This document shows, piece after piece, positions 1 through 14,600 of a stretch of 64,000 nucleotides of DNA. This DNA is from Eonycteris spelaea (taxonomy: Eukaryota > Chordata > Mammalia > Chiroptera > Pteropodidae). Where the stretch lies: assembly GCA_003508835.1 (NCBI GenBank), contig PUFA01000211.1, positions 2,728,001 through 2,792,000 on the forward strand. The letters are read 5' to 3'. A program made the position numbers and the translations under genes. Under the pieces are notes generated by a model. That model did no database searches and was not told where the DNA came from. It saw nothing but the letters and a program-made list of their open reading frames with translations. The stretch's first letter is position 1. Each line of letters opens with the position of its first letter.

Positions 1-799
1 TTTGGGGATGTCTCTTACTCCACCATGTTTCTCCAAACTCTCCTAAACACTTTGTTTTCCTTTTATGGTCCATACCATGCAGTGTTAAAGGTATGCTAGT
101 AATTTCAGTCTTTGTTCTACAGGTTTCCCATGGTCTGACCATGGGGAATGAATGGTTGAGTTTATTTTGTAGGGTATGACTTAAAGACTCTTGTCTTGTT
201 ATAGTATGTTAGTAATCCTTGCAGCAATTTTTTGGTTTTGTTTTTGTTCTAGCAGCACATTGTAGGTTCTGAATACAGCTTGGTTTATTATTTAGTTCTC
301 ATGCCTCTTTCCTATATCAGCATTTTCCCTCTATGTTCTTCTTCCATAAACACATAACTACAATCCAATCATGAGCAATATTAGGCACATTCTATTAAAG
401 GGACATTGAGATACCTGACCAGTATTCTTTAAAACTGTCAAGGTCATCAAAAATAAGAATCTCTGAGAAATTGTCACAAATAAGAAGAGCCTAAGACATG
501 AAAGCTAAATGTAACATGGTGTCATGGATGGATCCTGGAACAGAAAATAAAAGACATTAAGTAAAAACCGAGGTAATCTAAATAAACTACAGACTTTAAT
601 AATAATGTAACAAATGTGCCACACTAATATGAGAGAATAGGGGAAACTGTATGCAGGGCGTATATGTAAACTCTGTCCTGTTTAATTTTTCTAGAAATCT
701 AAACTATTCTAAAACTACATGTATTAATTATTAAAAGGCTAAAAAATTAGTTATCTGTACTGTGTGATTCTATTCCTCTCTCTCTCTACTCTTTCATTG
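1..799. other. unassigned A+T-rich sequence
   Basis: No gene, retrocopy or clear repeat is recognized. It may be older repeat sequence past the end of the antisense L1. Confidence 0.3.
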
Positions 800-1635
800 G
801 TCTTGTATTTATTCATTTGTTAATATCATACTGTGTTCATTGCTATAGCCTTAGAGTGAATCTTAAAATTGAGCAGCATGGATCTAATTAAATGCCTTTT
901 CAAAATTGTTTTAACTAATCTAGTTTCTTCACCTTTCTCTATAAATTTAGAATCAATCTATTTCTACCAAAAGTTCTCTGGGATTTTGATTTGAATTGTA
1001 TTAAATGTATGTATAAATTTCAGAAGAGTCGACACCATTATAATACTGATTCTTTTACTCCATAAATATGATGTTTCCTCCGTTTAATTAGATCTACTTT
1101 AGTTTATCAGCTATTTGTAGTTTTCAGCATAGAGTATGTACATGTTTTGTGATATTATTTCATTGTCATGTCTATCATAAATTTTATTGTTTTAATTTAG
1201 GTTGACAATAATACTTTGCTAGTATATAAAACTACGATTTACCTTTGCTCACTTTGTTTCTTACGACCTTGCTAAACTCTCTTATTAGTTCTAGGAGATA
1301 GTTTTTCATTTTTTGTTTGTTTTTGGTAGATTTAAAAAATTTTTCTATGTAGGTATACAATTTGCAAATAGGGACAATTTATTTCTTCCTTTCCAATGTG
1401 TATAGTTTTTTTTTTTTTGTTTTTTTTTTTTTTTTTGTTTTTTTTTGTTTTTTTTTTTTTTTTTTTTGCCTTATTGCACTGACTAGATCTCCAGTATGAT
1501 TTTGAAGAGGAATAGTGAGAGTAGCCATCCTTGCTTTATTCCTGATTTTGTGGGGGAAAATATAAAGCTAAATGTAGGTTCTAGATGCTCTTTAACGGGT
1601 TGAGGACATTTATTTTTATTCCAAGTTTGCTGAGA

Positions 1636-1636
<1 letters not shown>
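800..1636 (-). mobile_element. L1 ORF2 fragment (downstream half of a split element)
   Basis: The plus strand shows reversed L1 ORF2, including the ACCAAAAGTTCTCTGGGATTTTG block and the T-rich antisense stretch. It stops at AAGTTTGCTGAGAGG beside the A tract of the PPP2R5C retrocopy and resumes at about 4,690. Confidence 0.8.
1406..1467 (+). repeat. interrupted poly(T) tract
   Basis: About 60 bases of T broken only by single G bases, within the antisense L1. Confidence 0.95.
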
Positions 1637-2935
<1,299 letters not shown>

Positions 2936-2943
<8 letters not shown>

Positions 2944-4680
2944 CCATGAAGGAGTATAGCTGAGCCATACTTCATCTCTGGACAGGCGGATGGCACACCT
3001 CAAGTGCCGGACCAGAGGCTGGGAGAGGCGGCTGTGCTGAAAATTGTGGAATGCCTGACCAAACTCATTTGAGAGTGCTTTCCAGGTGAGACCCAGCCAT
3101 CGGTACCCCACAGCATTCCCTGAATTCCAGATTGTGCCTGGCACCATAGGACTACAGTAGGAAGATGTAGCAGAACCACCTTCATTCATTGACAGCTATG
3201 GCTGTGGGCCAGGTCCTGTACCAGGCACTTCACAGCCATTGTTTCTTACCTTCCAACAACAGTATAAGGAATCTAAGAGTTTGTCAGCCCGTGAATACAC
3301 ATAGAATCTGTTACTAGAAATGCCTGACGTTTCACTGCCTTCTGCCCTGCTTAACATTAGATTCACAGTCCCTTCTCAAGGCATCTACAGTTATACACAG
3401 GCATCATCCCTGGGCACTAAAGTCTAAGCTGTTTTGGTAAATCATGACTTTAAATGCCCAAATCAGTTCCTAGCAGGGAGCAACAATATCTATAATCAGG
3501 TGGCAGAACTGTGAAGGCCCTGTCTCAGTTATGAATCCATCGCTCTCCTTTAAAGAAGGTGCCTTCACTTCTGAGAAGTAGCTGGGGCTGGGCGAATCGT
3601 GATCCTCAACACCAATCCGTACTACAGTAGCAATGAGCAGACAGCCAGCATGGTTGGCCCTGGGCAGCAGTTCCAGTGGCTGGAAGATATGCTGACCAAT
3701 GTGTCCCAAGCTGGGGAAATGGTGTACATTATCGGCCACGTGCACCCAGGATTCTTTGCGAAGACTCGGAACAAAGCATGGTTCCGGGAGGGCTTCTAGA
3801 AGAAGTACTTGAAGGTGGTCTGGAAACACTTTTGAGTCAACGCAGGGCAGTTCTTCGAGCACTATCACGTCGACAGCTTTCAGATGTTCTATGATGATGC
3901 AGATGCCTCCATCAGTGTCATGTTCCTTACACCTGGGGTCACCCTGTGGAAAACCACATTACCTGGAGTGCTCAACGGCGCCAACAATCCAGGCATCGGG
4001 TGTTCGAATAGGACCGGGGCACACTGAGCCTGCAGGATATGGTTTCTTACTTCGTTAAACCTGAGCCAGACCAACAAGTAGGGGGGACGCGGGCTGGGAG
4101 CTCGAGTACCAGGTGACCGCGGCTAGCAAATGCCCAAAGCAAGCTCCTGCTCCATGCACGCGGCGCTGGGTCGCATCACCAGAGATCAGGGCGCGCTGCA
4201 GCGCTACTAGGTCTGCAACTCGCTCAGCTACGACCTGCGAGCCTGTGGCGCCCAGCACCTGTGCGCACTACGCGAGGTGGCCTTCGACGCATGCGCCGCC
4301 TGCCTGCGCACCTCCGGCTCTGCGCGCGCGGCCCGACCTCGCGCTCCTACAGGCGGGCGCTGCTCTGCCTGCGCCGCGCTCGTTGCGCGGTGACCTTGGG
4401 TGCCGCCCGCCGGCTCTCTGGGTTTCGCCTTCCTGCTGGTAAATTGGGGCCAGTGTCAGCCGCTAAGAACTGGATTTTCCCACCATTTTTCCTCGCATCC
4501 ACAGAGTGAACTGGAATGGGAGAGCCAGATCAGGAAATGAAGTCCAAAGACCCCACTAGAAGCACATTTCTTCCAAAGTTCACGTTTTATCCCCTACCCC
4601 CTCATGCTAATCGTGCATCTTATTCTATACATTATTCCTTTCAATATGTAAATAATATTTAAAGCAAATAAATAAAATAT
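2936..4680 (+). pseudogene. SMPDL3B processed pseudogene with a retained intron
   Basis: The plus strand reads as acid sphingomyelinase-like phosphodiesterase 3B, from AMKE through [16 protein letters not shown], then NHDF, ILNTNPYYSSNEQTASM, GQQFQWLEDML, NKAWFREGF and WKTTLPGVLNGANNPGI. The C-terminal region runs to about 4,310 and a 3' UTR with AATAAATAAAATA lies at 4,665. All exon joins are spliced except one. A stretch at 3,103-3,407 begins GTGAG after TTTCCAG and interrupts the VFPDTKV codons exactly, so it is a retained intron. Several stops (after REGF, for example) and frameshifts are present. The 5' part of the coding region is missing. Confidence 0.88.
3103..3407 (+). other. retained intron inside the SMPDL3B retrocopy
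   Basis: The segment splits the Asp codon of the parent VFPDTKVY region at the first codon base. It starts with an intact GTGAG donor and ends where an AG acceptor would be, now GG. It has no coding similarity. Positions 3,196-3,245 resemble an antisense MIR or L2 tail, as introns often do. Confidence 0.65.
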
Positions 4681-4684
4681 TGAA

Positions 4685-6960
4685 CCAGACTTGCTCGCTT
4701 GGGATAAACCTCACTTTGTCATGCCGTTTATATTTTATTAGATCTAATTTGATATTTTTTTTTGTTAAGGATTTTTGCATTTATGTTAATAAAAAATATA
4801 GTGATATAGTAGTCTAAAACTTCTCTTTTTTCCTGTCTTTGTTTTTGCTATCATGAGAGTGGCTAGCCTCATAAAACGAGTTGGGAAGTATACCCTCTTT
4901 GATTTTTCTGGAAGAGATTGTATAGGACTGATGTTTTTTCTCATTTAAATACTTGGTAAAACTCACGACTACAACCTTATGGGCCTAGAAATTTCTTGTT
5001 TAGAAGACTTTTAATTATAAATTCAATTATTTTAGTAGTCATCTATTCAAGTCATCTATTTCAGCTTGAGCACATTTTGGTTTGTAGTTTTCAAGGAATT
5101 GGTAATTTTGCCTAAAGTTTATGTGTGTAAAGATATTTATAATATTACTTTATTGTCTTATTAGTTTTAAAATGTCTAAAATCTATAGTGATATCCATTC
5201 TTTAGTAATCACATCAATAATTTCTGTATTCTTTTTTGCTTTGTCAGTCTTTCCAGATGTTTATTGATTTCATTAATATTTTCAAAGAACCAGCTTTGCG
5301 TTTGATTTTCTCTATTGTTTTGTTTTTAATTTCATTGATTTTCACTTCTATCTTTATTATTTCCTCTCTTCTTTGCTTCTGTTGAGTATATTTTGTGCTT
5401 TTTCTATTTCTTAAGGTAGAAGATTAGATTATTGATTTAAGAACATTTTTATTTCTTCTTTTCTAATATTAAGCATTGATGCTGTAAATTTCCTCTAAGC
5501 ACTTCTTTAGCTGCATCTCACAAATTTTCATATGTTGTATTTTCATTTTCACTCAGTTCAAAATAGTTTCTAATTATTCGCAAGATTTCCTCTTTGACCC
5601 ATGCACTATTTATAAATGTGTTGTTTAATTTCAAATGTGTAGTGATGTTTCTATTATCTTTTATTGATTTCTAGTTTAATTCCATTATGGTCAGAGAAAA
5701 CATTCAATCTTTTAAATTTGTTAATACTCAGGATATGGTCTATTTCAGTGAATATTTCATGTGTTATTGAAAATAATGTGCTGTTGTTGGATGGAGAGTT
5801 ATAGAGGTATTAATTATATGCTGTTGGCTGATGATAAATACAAGTTTTCATTTATTTCATCTCTTTACTGATTTTCTGTCTCTAGTTCTATCTATTTCTG
5901 AGATAAATGGTTCCTGATGAAAAATTTGTAGTCATTTGAAATGTTGTTCCTTTAGAGCAACACATTTTTTTTTCCCTTTGGTAGCTTTCAAAATTTTCAT
6001 TTGTCTTTAATTTTTAGTAGTTTTGCTGAGATAGATTTATTATGATAGATCTGAGTGTAACTTGCAGTTTATGCTATTTGGGTTTGAATTTATAGGTTTA
6101 TAGTCTTCACCAAATTTGGGGAGTTTTAGTCATTATTTGGTAATTTTATTTTTGAGTCCTAAAATTTCCATTTGTTTCTTTTTTATATCTTCCATTTATT
6201 TACTGAAACTTTTACCCTTCCATTGGTTTCTAGAGTATTTGTGATTGATCATTGGAGGATTTTTGTAATAGCTACAAAATCTTTGTCAGATTATTCAAAC
6301 ATTTGTGTCACCTTAATTTTAGCATCTCCATTTTCCCCCATGCAAGTTGAGATTTTTCTTTTTCTTAAATGCCAAGTAATTTTGGATTGTTTTCTGGCTA
6401 GTTTAAATATTATGTTATGAAACTCTGTGTCTTATTTAAATTCCATGGAGAGTTTTTTGTTTTAGCAAGTAATCAACCCAATTGGGTTCAGGTCACAAAT
6501 TCTAACATGCTTTCAGTGAGCTGTGGTTCCTATGTCAGTTTAATTCTCAAAGCCTTTGCACTGCTGTTTGGCTCTGTCCCTTGTGTTCACCACCCAGTGG
6601 CCAGTCTGTGAGTTGAGCAGAAGTTTATCTTTTAGTTCAGTTCTCAAAGTTTTGGGTATGCTGATTGAGACCAGATCCATAAGTCTTCAGTCCAAAGTTC
6701 ATCCACAGCTTTATGAAGAGTTCATATTCTTCTTTCTCTCTTCCCATTACCTCTCCTATACTTTCTGATTCAGTGGGACTTGGATTCCCAGTCTGCCAAC
6801 AGATAGCTGTGTTTAATTGCCCCACTCTGCCACATGCTTCTACAAATGCACCTGTTTCTGGAACCAAGAGATGGGAGGACAGAAAGGAAAAGAAAGCAAC
6901 AGGATTTTGTCCTAACCTCTTGGGACCACAGTGTCACTGATTGAAGAGGAAGGTTTTATT
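4685..6960 (-). mobile_element. L1 upstream half (ORF2, ORF1 and 5' region) of the split element
   Basis: It resumes at GGGATAAACCTCACTTTGTC, about 150 bases on from the break at 1,640 in L1 consensus order. It continues through CAAAGAACCAGCTTTG, TTTGACCCATGCACT and ATTATGGTCAGAG (reversed ORF2) into 5' L1 sequence. Many lesions. The 5' limit is uncertain. Confidence 0.78.
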
Positions 6961-7379
6961 TCTTCAGGATTTTTGCTGTTGCAAGCTCCATCTGTTGCCA
7001 CTGCAGGATTGCTTGCAGGCTTTATTTCCAGAGTAAAAGAAAGAATTTCACATTAACCTTGAACATTAGGAGTTCTCATTCTTGCCATTCAACCCAGAAC
7101 TAGAGAGCTCCTGGGGATGTTTCTGTTTTTAACTTATACCTGCTTCCGATTTGAGGCTGTGTCAAGGTCAGGCTGGGAATACTGAAGAAATAAAAACGGT
7201 AAACTCATTGCCAGGTCAGTGGTACTTTGAATTCTGTTCTTCTTCCCCATTCTACCTGCTACTATTTACTTTTTTTAGACTCCTACAGAATGTGTTCTAA
7301 GCATTTCTCCAAGCTTTATAGCTGCATGCAGTGGGAGAGACAGGTTGGATTATGATTACTTTATCTAATAAAGAACCAT
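6961..7379. other. unassigned sequence between L1 pieces
   Basis: No coding signal. It may be L1 5' UTR or plain intergenic DNA. Confidence 0.3.
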
Positions 7380-7960
7380 AAAACTGAACAAAATTTCATG
7401 TCCAGGTGGTTTTACTGGAGAGTACTACCAGAATTTCAAGGAACAAATGATTTAATTCTTAATCACGTTAATCTAGAATATAGCGAAAGAGGCTATATCT
7501 CCTCAACTCATTTTTTGAGATTTTCATACTAAAATATGACAAGGATAGAAGGAGAAAGAGAATTGAAGCTGGATCTAATTCATCAACATAAGGTAAAACT
7601 TTTAAACCAACTGTTTAAAGAAGTCATCAAGATATAAAAACGATAATACATAATAGCCAAGTAAGTTTCTCAAGAATGAAGAGGTAGTTCGAAATCAGGA
7701 AAGCAATCACTAAAATTTACTATATCAAGAGTTTAAAGTTAAAAGCATGATTGTCTCGATATATGCATACAAATATTTGATAAATTCAATAACTATTCAT
7801 CATCTTAATGATGAATCTTTAAAAGCTTTCATTTTAAGATTAGTAACAAGATAAGAGTGCCAATTCATTACACAGGAAGTTTCCCTAAAAGCACAAACAG
7901 GCAAATGAGTGTTGGAAAAGAAGAAACAAAACTATCATTATTTACAGATGAATGAGCCTA
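7380..7960 (+). mobile_element. old L1 ORF2 fragment
   Basis: It has L1 reverse-transcriptase-region wording such as GTTTTACTGGAGAGTACTAC, GATAAATTCAATA and CATTATTTACAGATGA. It is highly diverged and has no open frame. Confidence 0.6.
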
Positions 7961-8409
7961 GTGGACATGAGAGCCTTCAGAGCTGAGATCTCACAGGGGG
8001 TCCCCATGGAGAGGTGGAGAGCTTCAGCTGCCACATGGAACATTCAGAGCAGAATACACACGCCTTGTCATCTGTAGGAAGGACAGAGAGAATCTGAGAG
8101 GCATCTCTGATGAAGAAAAGAAGCAGAGATGGCAGTAGCAGGAAGAAGGAAGAATTCCCTTTCTTAGTTTTCTGAAAACTGATATTGGACAATATTTTCT
8201 GCCCAGTCTTTGTATATGAACATATGTCCATGCATATATACAAAGATGACAAAAGTAAAAAACAATACTAAAGAAAATATTACCACACTAATAAAAATTG
8301 TATTTATTTTTTTTATGCCTTATGTCTAGTTTTTTACCTTGTTGATGGGAAAACAATTCACTGTGTCACTGAGCTCCCTGAAAGTTCTTGCTGAGTATGC
8401 CAAGGATGC

Positions 8410-8730
8410 TTGAGTGCTCACTACCTGGATTATTTCTCAAGATTGTTTGAAGGGGGCAATCTCAAGCGATGAGTTAACATGTCTCCCCAGCAGGGGGCAG
8501 GCTTGCTTCTGCTGTCTTATAAAAGCTGTGAATCCCACAAGCTCGTACAACTTTCTGTGTGTGAAGGCATTCATGATGGACTTTTGCATTGCTTTCATGG
8601 GGTCTTGAGGGAAATGGTGAACCAATATAAAAGAATATGATAAGCTCTAGCTACCGATTTTGCTGTGAGTAATAAAGTGTCTGGTCTCTGACCAGAAGTC
8701 TTATGTCTTCTGCCAACATCCATGAAGAAG
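8410..8730 (+). repeat. LTR-like sequence (ERV)
   Basis: TATAAAAGC near 8,519 is followed by AGTAATAAAGTGTCTGGTCTCTG near 8,670, an arrangement typical of an LTR promoter, polyadenylation signal and U5. Ends are not defined. The family is unknown. Confidence 0.4.
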
Positions 8731-10140
8731 GATGTAACAAGCTGACTTGTTTAGCTTGTAAGGAGGGTAAAATTCTAGAACCCGCACAGTTCTTGACAAT
8801 TATCTAGTACTATTTCTTATGTGCAACACTTTTCATGACCGGGTTTTATATGTTTTGCATAACACTGTACTTATTTTTTTCTATTAGGTGTGTACCATTA
8901 CATTAAGGTAAAACAACATAATTTGCTTGATCAACCCATACTTAGAATTCTTTTTCTCATTTAAAAACCATATATAACTTGATGATTTTTAAAAATGCTT
9001 TTTTTGGGTAAATTGTCAAGAATGTATTAAAAGTATTAAAGGTAATGAACACTTTCTTCATAAATTGCCTCATTACTTCCTCTAAGAAAAATAGAAGTAT
9101 AGTAATAGGAGAAGAAAATCTAGCTCTATGATCATATCGATAATTTAAAGTAATCATAAGTGGAGAATATGTTCCCCAGATTGTATCATGGTTATATGAA
9201 CCCAGGTATCTTCAGAATAGCCTTTAAAGACTTAGAAATATTTGATTTCGTTGTGAAAAATATTAAACACCTTAATTTATAAAAGTTATTTACCATTTGG
9301 GTTAATTGTTTATCATAAAGCCTTTATTCACATCATTAAATGTAGCAGCCTAGGTCTAAGCAGGAGGTAGAGAACACACAGTACGTTAAACAAGAGAGGT
9401 TTAATAGAAACAATTATTAACTAGGATTTTTTCAAAAGTGACTGTAAAATAAAAGGTATCTCTATAGGGTTCTCTCGGGCTGAGTGACAGTATCCACAGA
9501 AGGACAAATGGTGGAGGGTTCAGATGTGTTGGAGCAAGTGTAGCTCGACCCATAGAAGTTAGAGAAATTTACTGGTTTGCTCAAGCTGGAATTGGTCTGG
9601 AATTGGTGGATGCACAATAGCTACCCTAGGGAGTACAGATGGATGAGCAGCATCTGCAAAAAGATTATCTGGCCATCAGGCACCAAGGCAGCTGTGCAGA
9701 TCCTTCCTCTGGCCATAGGCAGGCTGGGGTGGTGTGGGGAATTATTTCTCTGCAGGGAGGACAATGCTCAGGTTCTACCAGACTGAGGCTGTAAGTTGGT
9801 GGCTGTAAGTTGGTTCTTGGCTGGGCAGGCTCCACCAGGGATCCTGACATCACACCCAGGACTATGGCCCTCACTGGAAACTGCCGGAGAGCCTCTTCCT
9901 CTGGCCTGGCCTGGCCCTCAAGGGCCCCCCACCAATGAAGTTAATTTCATGCTCACTTTAAAAGAGAAATCTTAAGAGAATTCTGTCCATTATGTAGCAA
10001 ATATTAAAGGTGGCATTCAGGGCCAAGAGGCAAAAAAATTGATAACTGACACATTAAGTATATCCAACCAACTTTTCTGGAAGTTTGATTTAACCACAGT
10101 CCCATCTGACCACTCTTTGGTGGGCTGAATGTGTTGAACA
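8731..10140. other. intergenic, unassigned
   Basis: 9,330-9,960 is G+C-richer and looks repeat-like, but I could not name it. An open frame of 69 codons lies here on each strand, with no family. Confidence 0.3.
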
Positions 10141-10320
10141 TTAATCATTGCCCAAAGTACTGAGGGGAATGCATTTAGTGGACTCTTTATTCCAGATGGT
10201 TTTCAGCTTCTGGGCCCACAGTGCCATCATCTTTTTCCTGTCTTTATCTGATGCATCCTCAGGAGCAAAACTTATCTGAGGGGCAAGGACTTTAGATCCA
10301 CAAAAGTACAGCATGCAGTG
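10141..10320 (-). pseudogene. NQO2 tandem duplicate: terminal exon, open frame
   Basis: The minus strand reads as 59 codons plus TAA, aligned without gaps to NQO2 exon 7. [12 protein letters not shown] is identical and WAQKLKTIW is nearly so. An acceptor-like TTTAG precedes it at the same phase. The first metal-ligand His and the final Cys are kept, but the second His (178) is Tyr. The stop lies one codon later than in NQO2. Because its partner exons are decayed, I call it part of a pseudogene, although this exon has no lesion. Confidence 0.85.
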
Positions 10321-11639
10321 CTAAAGTCACAAAGTCAGAAAAGAAACTGGTTAGAAACTGCCCTCTACTCAGAGATACAAACTCTCAAAGCCCTTTCAAG
10401 AAGGATTAAAGGCTAGTTAACAGAAAACACCCTCCCATCCTGTGTAAGATCAAAATGCACAGGATATACATGATTTCCTGTAATTAAGATACCTACAACT
10501 TTTCTGATTTCTGAATGTGGCAGGATTAAATTATGGTGTAAGTAGTAGTAAAGAGAGAAGGCAGTTTCCTGTGATGATAACCTAAAGCTCCTCACATCAG
10601 AATTTTTGTTCTTAGAACCACTAACCAATCTTTCCAAGTAAACACATTTCTTCCCTAGAAAGAACACCTCTCTTCTACCCTGTGTTTCTTTAAGACCAAC
10701 CTCACAAAGCAATTCTAGGGTAACTGCACTTTGTTTCACATGCCCTAAGACGCTGAACTCTCCTTGGCATTTATCACCTTGTTGCAACATCAGTATAGGC
10801 GTACATAATTTGCCGCACAGCAGAAAACAGAACAAAAGGTTAGCATGTGACTCCATCCAAAAGAATTCAATTAGTCAACTCTTGGAGGGTCTTGTTAGAA
10901 AGCACTGTCAGCCTGCCATCGAGCTTTCTCACACAGGGCTAAAGAATGGTTAAGGCAAAATAGGCTAACATGTCCTAATTCTAGTTTGATTTCTATATTT
11001 AAAATCAACTTGATAAATAATAATTAATCATCAATGACCCAGTGGCTGCTGCTTCGCTCAGAATTGGGGCAGGATGTGGAGAGAAGGTCAGCTACAATGA
11101 CACATGGCTGTAAGAGCAGGTCTCCATTCTTCATCTGTCTGCAACAATATCACTAATGATCCCTACTTCATAGCCTATTTGTGTGGGCTAAATGACACGC
11201 TTCATGTAAAGTAGGTAGCACAGTGCATAGAACAGAGTAAGCATTCTATAAACTTTAGTCATTGTTATTATCTGCGTTCCATGAAGAAATTAGCTTAGCT
11301 TCTGGGCTAGGTGTCTAGAAACAGTCTGGGAGTAGAGTTGTAGGCACCCATTCCTGCAGGGTCAGAGGAGGACACGAGTCCCTTAAATAAACTGGTCTGA
11401 CCCCTAAACTCTTAGCTCACTCCAAGACCTGCCACCAGAGAGCAGCATGTGCATAGCCTGGTAGGCTAGGCCTAGCTTCAGTCCTTGGGAGTGTCAAGCT
11501 GTCTGGCCTATGAGCTTCTTTCTTGTCAGCCGAGGTCCAAAAGCCATGGAGGCTCACAGACTATTCCACAGGCATGCACACACAGTGTCCCAGGAAAAGC
11601 AGTGTACAGTACAGGGCTTTGCCCAAGAACAGGCCAAGC
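10321..11639. other. former intron of the NQO2 duplicate
   Basis: It lies upstream of the duplicate terminal exon. I looked for a copy of exon 6 (the SVTTGG motif) and saw none. A 147-codon minus-strand frame at 10,413-10,856 resembles no family. A MIR sits at 11,150. Confidence 0.4.
11150..11275 (+). mobile_element. MIR SINE fragment
   Basis: CCTACTTCATAG, GGGCTAAATGA, CACAGTGCATAGAACAGAGT and ATTGTTATTATC match the MIR 3' half. Confidence 0.75.
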
Positions 11640-14600
11640 CATGTGATAAGTATCAATTTGGATTGACATCAGAAACATGGTGGAATGAGCGACATCCCCA
11701 AATCTCTCCCCTTGAAACAATAATGAACATCTAAAATTAATTAAAAAAAAAAAAACCCAACCTGCACACCAGCACATCGAAATGGGGGATCTGTGCATAA
11801 GAGCTACCACAGGTCAGAACCCCGGGAGTCAGGTAGTAGACTGGGAGAAACAAAGAAGCTACCACTCGCAGCCGGAACTCCCCTACATGAGGACGATGAG
11901 GGGAGAAGGTGCGGCAGTTTCCCTGAATAGCACTGTCTGGGAGAGCTGTGAGCTCCATGCAGTAGCAGTGCCAAGGATCAAGGCAGAAAGCAGAGAAGTG
12001 GGACCACACAGAAGCAATGGTTGATTATTAGCAACCATGGTTGCAAAACACTAGGCTGAGCCACAGCATCCATATCCCAATTCAGAGGGTCCTCCCGCCC
12101 ACATCCTCCAAGCCCGAAACTGTGGGCCCAGGGGAATCTGAGCAAACGCTACTAAACTGTTGCTAACACTGAGAGGGACTGAGACTGGGGGTAGCAACTG
12201 TGATTGAATATCTATAAGAGAAAAAAAAAAGCACTATTAAGACTTTATATGAAGCAGGATCAAAAGGCATAGATGTCACCTACTGGAAACCAAAAGAAAA
12301 ATGCCTTCTTTGCAACAGGCTAATGAGAGACATTTATATAATAAAAATACATTTCCACTGATGCCCAGGCAGAGAAATAGTTCATTAAACACCATGAAAA
12401 CCAAGGTGACGAGGCAGCTCAGAAAGAAAGAAAAAAAATCTCTAGAAAATAAGTTTACAGACTTAGAAATATGTGACTTAAATGACAGAGAATTCAGGAT
12501 GGTAGTTCTGAAAAAACTCAATGAGATCTGAAACAAATCATATTTGACAATTTCAGGCATTGAAAAAACAACTAGATGAGCAGACGAGGTCTTTATCAAG
12601 GAGATTGAAACCCTCGAAAATAAATGAATAGACCTTCTGCAGATAAAGAACAAATTGCGAGAGCTAAACAATGAAATAACAGCCTTGGAAAATAGAATTG
12701 ACCAAATGGAGGAAAGGATCAGTGATATCGAAGACAGAAACCTAGAAATAAATCAGAAGGAAGAAGAGAGAAACCCAAGAATGAAAAAATAAAGAAAGAG
12801 AAATAGAAAAACTAGCTGATAAACATATGGAGAGGAAACACAAGAATAACGAGCATTATTGAAGGGGAGGAAAAGGGGCAGGGATTAATTAGAAAGCATT
12901 TTCAGACAAATAGATGACCAGGATTTCCTAAATCTAAGGAATGAGCTGAAGCCTGGAATTCAAGAAGTCAATAAAACACCCAATGATCTCAACCCCAAAA
13001 GGCCTTCACCGAGACACATTGTCTTAAAGTTATCAAAAATCAATGAGAATTTAAAATCAGAATTCTCAGGGCAGCCAGTGAAAAGAAAATAAGTGAAAAG
13101 AAAAAAGTAACCTATTAAAGAAAACCCATTAGATTATTGCTGAACTTCTTAGCACAAACTTTACAAGCCAGAAAGGAGTGGAATGAAATATTCAAACTAT
13201 TAATTGAGAGAAACTACTAGCAAGAATAATGTATCCAGCTAAGCTCTCCTTTAGATATAGGAGAAATAAGACCTTTCCAGACATACACAAATTGAGGGAA
13301 TTCTCCACTATGAGGCTTGCACTACAGGAAAATACTGAAAGGGGTCAGCTCAGCTAAAATAAAATAATAAAAAAAATACATAATTAGGAGTAAGATAAAT
13401 AGCAGGCTGATAAAAGCAGAGAAGTGCAACTCTTACTAAGAACAGGACATTACAAACTTACCAAATAAGAACAGCTTTGCTATAGCAAGATAGGGACAAA
13501 TTGAGATGACAATAACAGAAAAAAGGAGGATTCAAAGATCTAAATTCGCAAAGAGGATTGGAGATAAGGCATACGCAAAGAAAAGGACTACTATATGTTT
13601 ATAATTATCCTTACATATTCATAGTGGTAACCACATGCCAAAAATTCAGAACTGAAGTATATAACATAAAATAGGAAGGACCAGAGGGAAACCCACAAAA
13701 CCAACCAACCAACCAAACAACAACAAAGAAGCCAAAAGACACATAAGGACAAAATAAATGGAAACACCCAGGCTACCAAAAAGCAAAAGATAAAATGTTT
13801 ATAGGAAACCTCATTATTTCAATAATCACCCTAATGTAAATGGACTGAACTCACCAATAAAAAGCACAGACTTGCAAAACTCAACCATATACTGCCTCCA
13901 AGAGACACATTTCAGTTCCAAACACAAATATAAACTCAAAGTGAAATGGTACAATATGATATTTCAAACAAATGGCATTCAGAAAAAGCAGGAGTAGCAG
14001 TACTAGGATAGGACCAAATAGACTTCAACTAAAAATGTAAAGAAAGATACTGACAGACACTTCACACTGATAAAAGGAATCATGCACCAAGAAGACATAA
14101 CACTTATTATTAATATCTATGCTCCCAATCAGGGAGCCCGAAATATGTAATCAATTACTAACAGAACTAAAGAGAAACAGCAAAACACTATCCAGGTAGG
14201 GGACCTAATAATCACTTTTGGATATGGACAGATTATCCAACAGAAAATCTGTAAGAAATAGCATCCTTAACTGACATATTAGACCAACAGAATATATTTG
14301 ACATTTACAAAGCCTTCCTTTTCAAACAGTTGTTATCATTCTTCTCTAGTGCACATGGAACATTCTCAAGGATTGACCATATACTGCAATGCAGAGATAG
14401 CCTCAATAAATATAGAGGGTTAAAATCATAGCAACCATATTATCTGATCATAGTGCTTTGAAGCTGGAGATTAACTTTTAAAAAAGAAAGAGGGACGAAC
14501 AACCACATGGAGATTAACAAAATGCTACTGAAGAAGATTGGGTCAGAGAAGAAATAAAAAGAGAGATCAAGACATACATAGAAACAATGATAATGATGAC

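Noticed and set aside
10413..10856. 147-codon minus-strand frame next to the NQO2 duplicate exon
   Set aside because: It resembles no NQO2 exon or other family and lies in former intron sequence.
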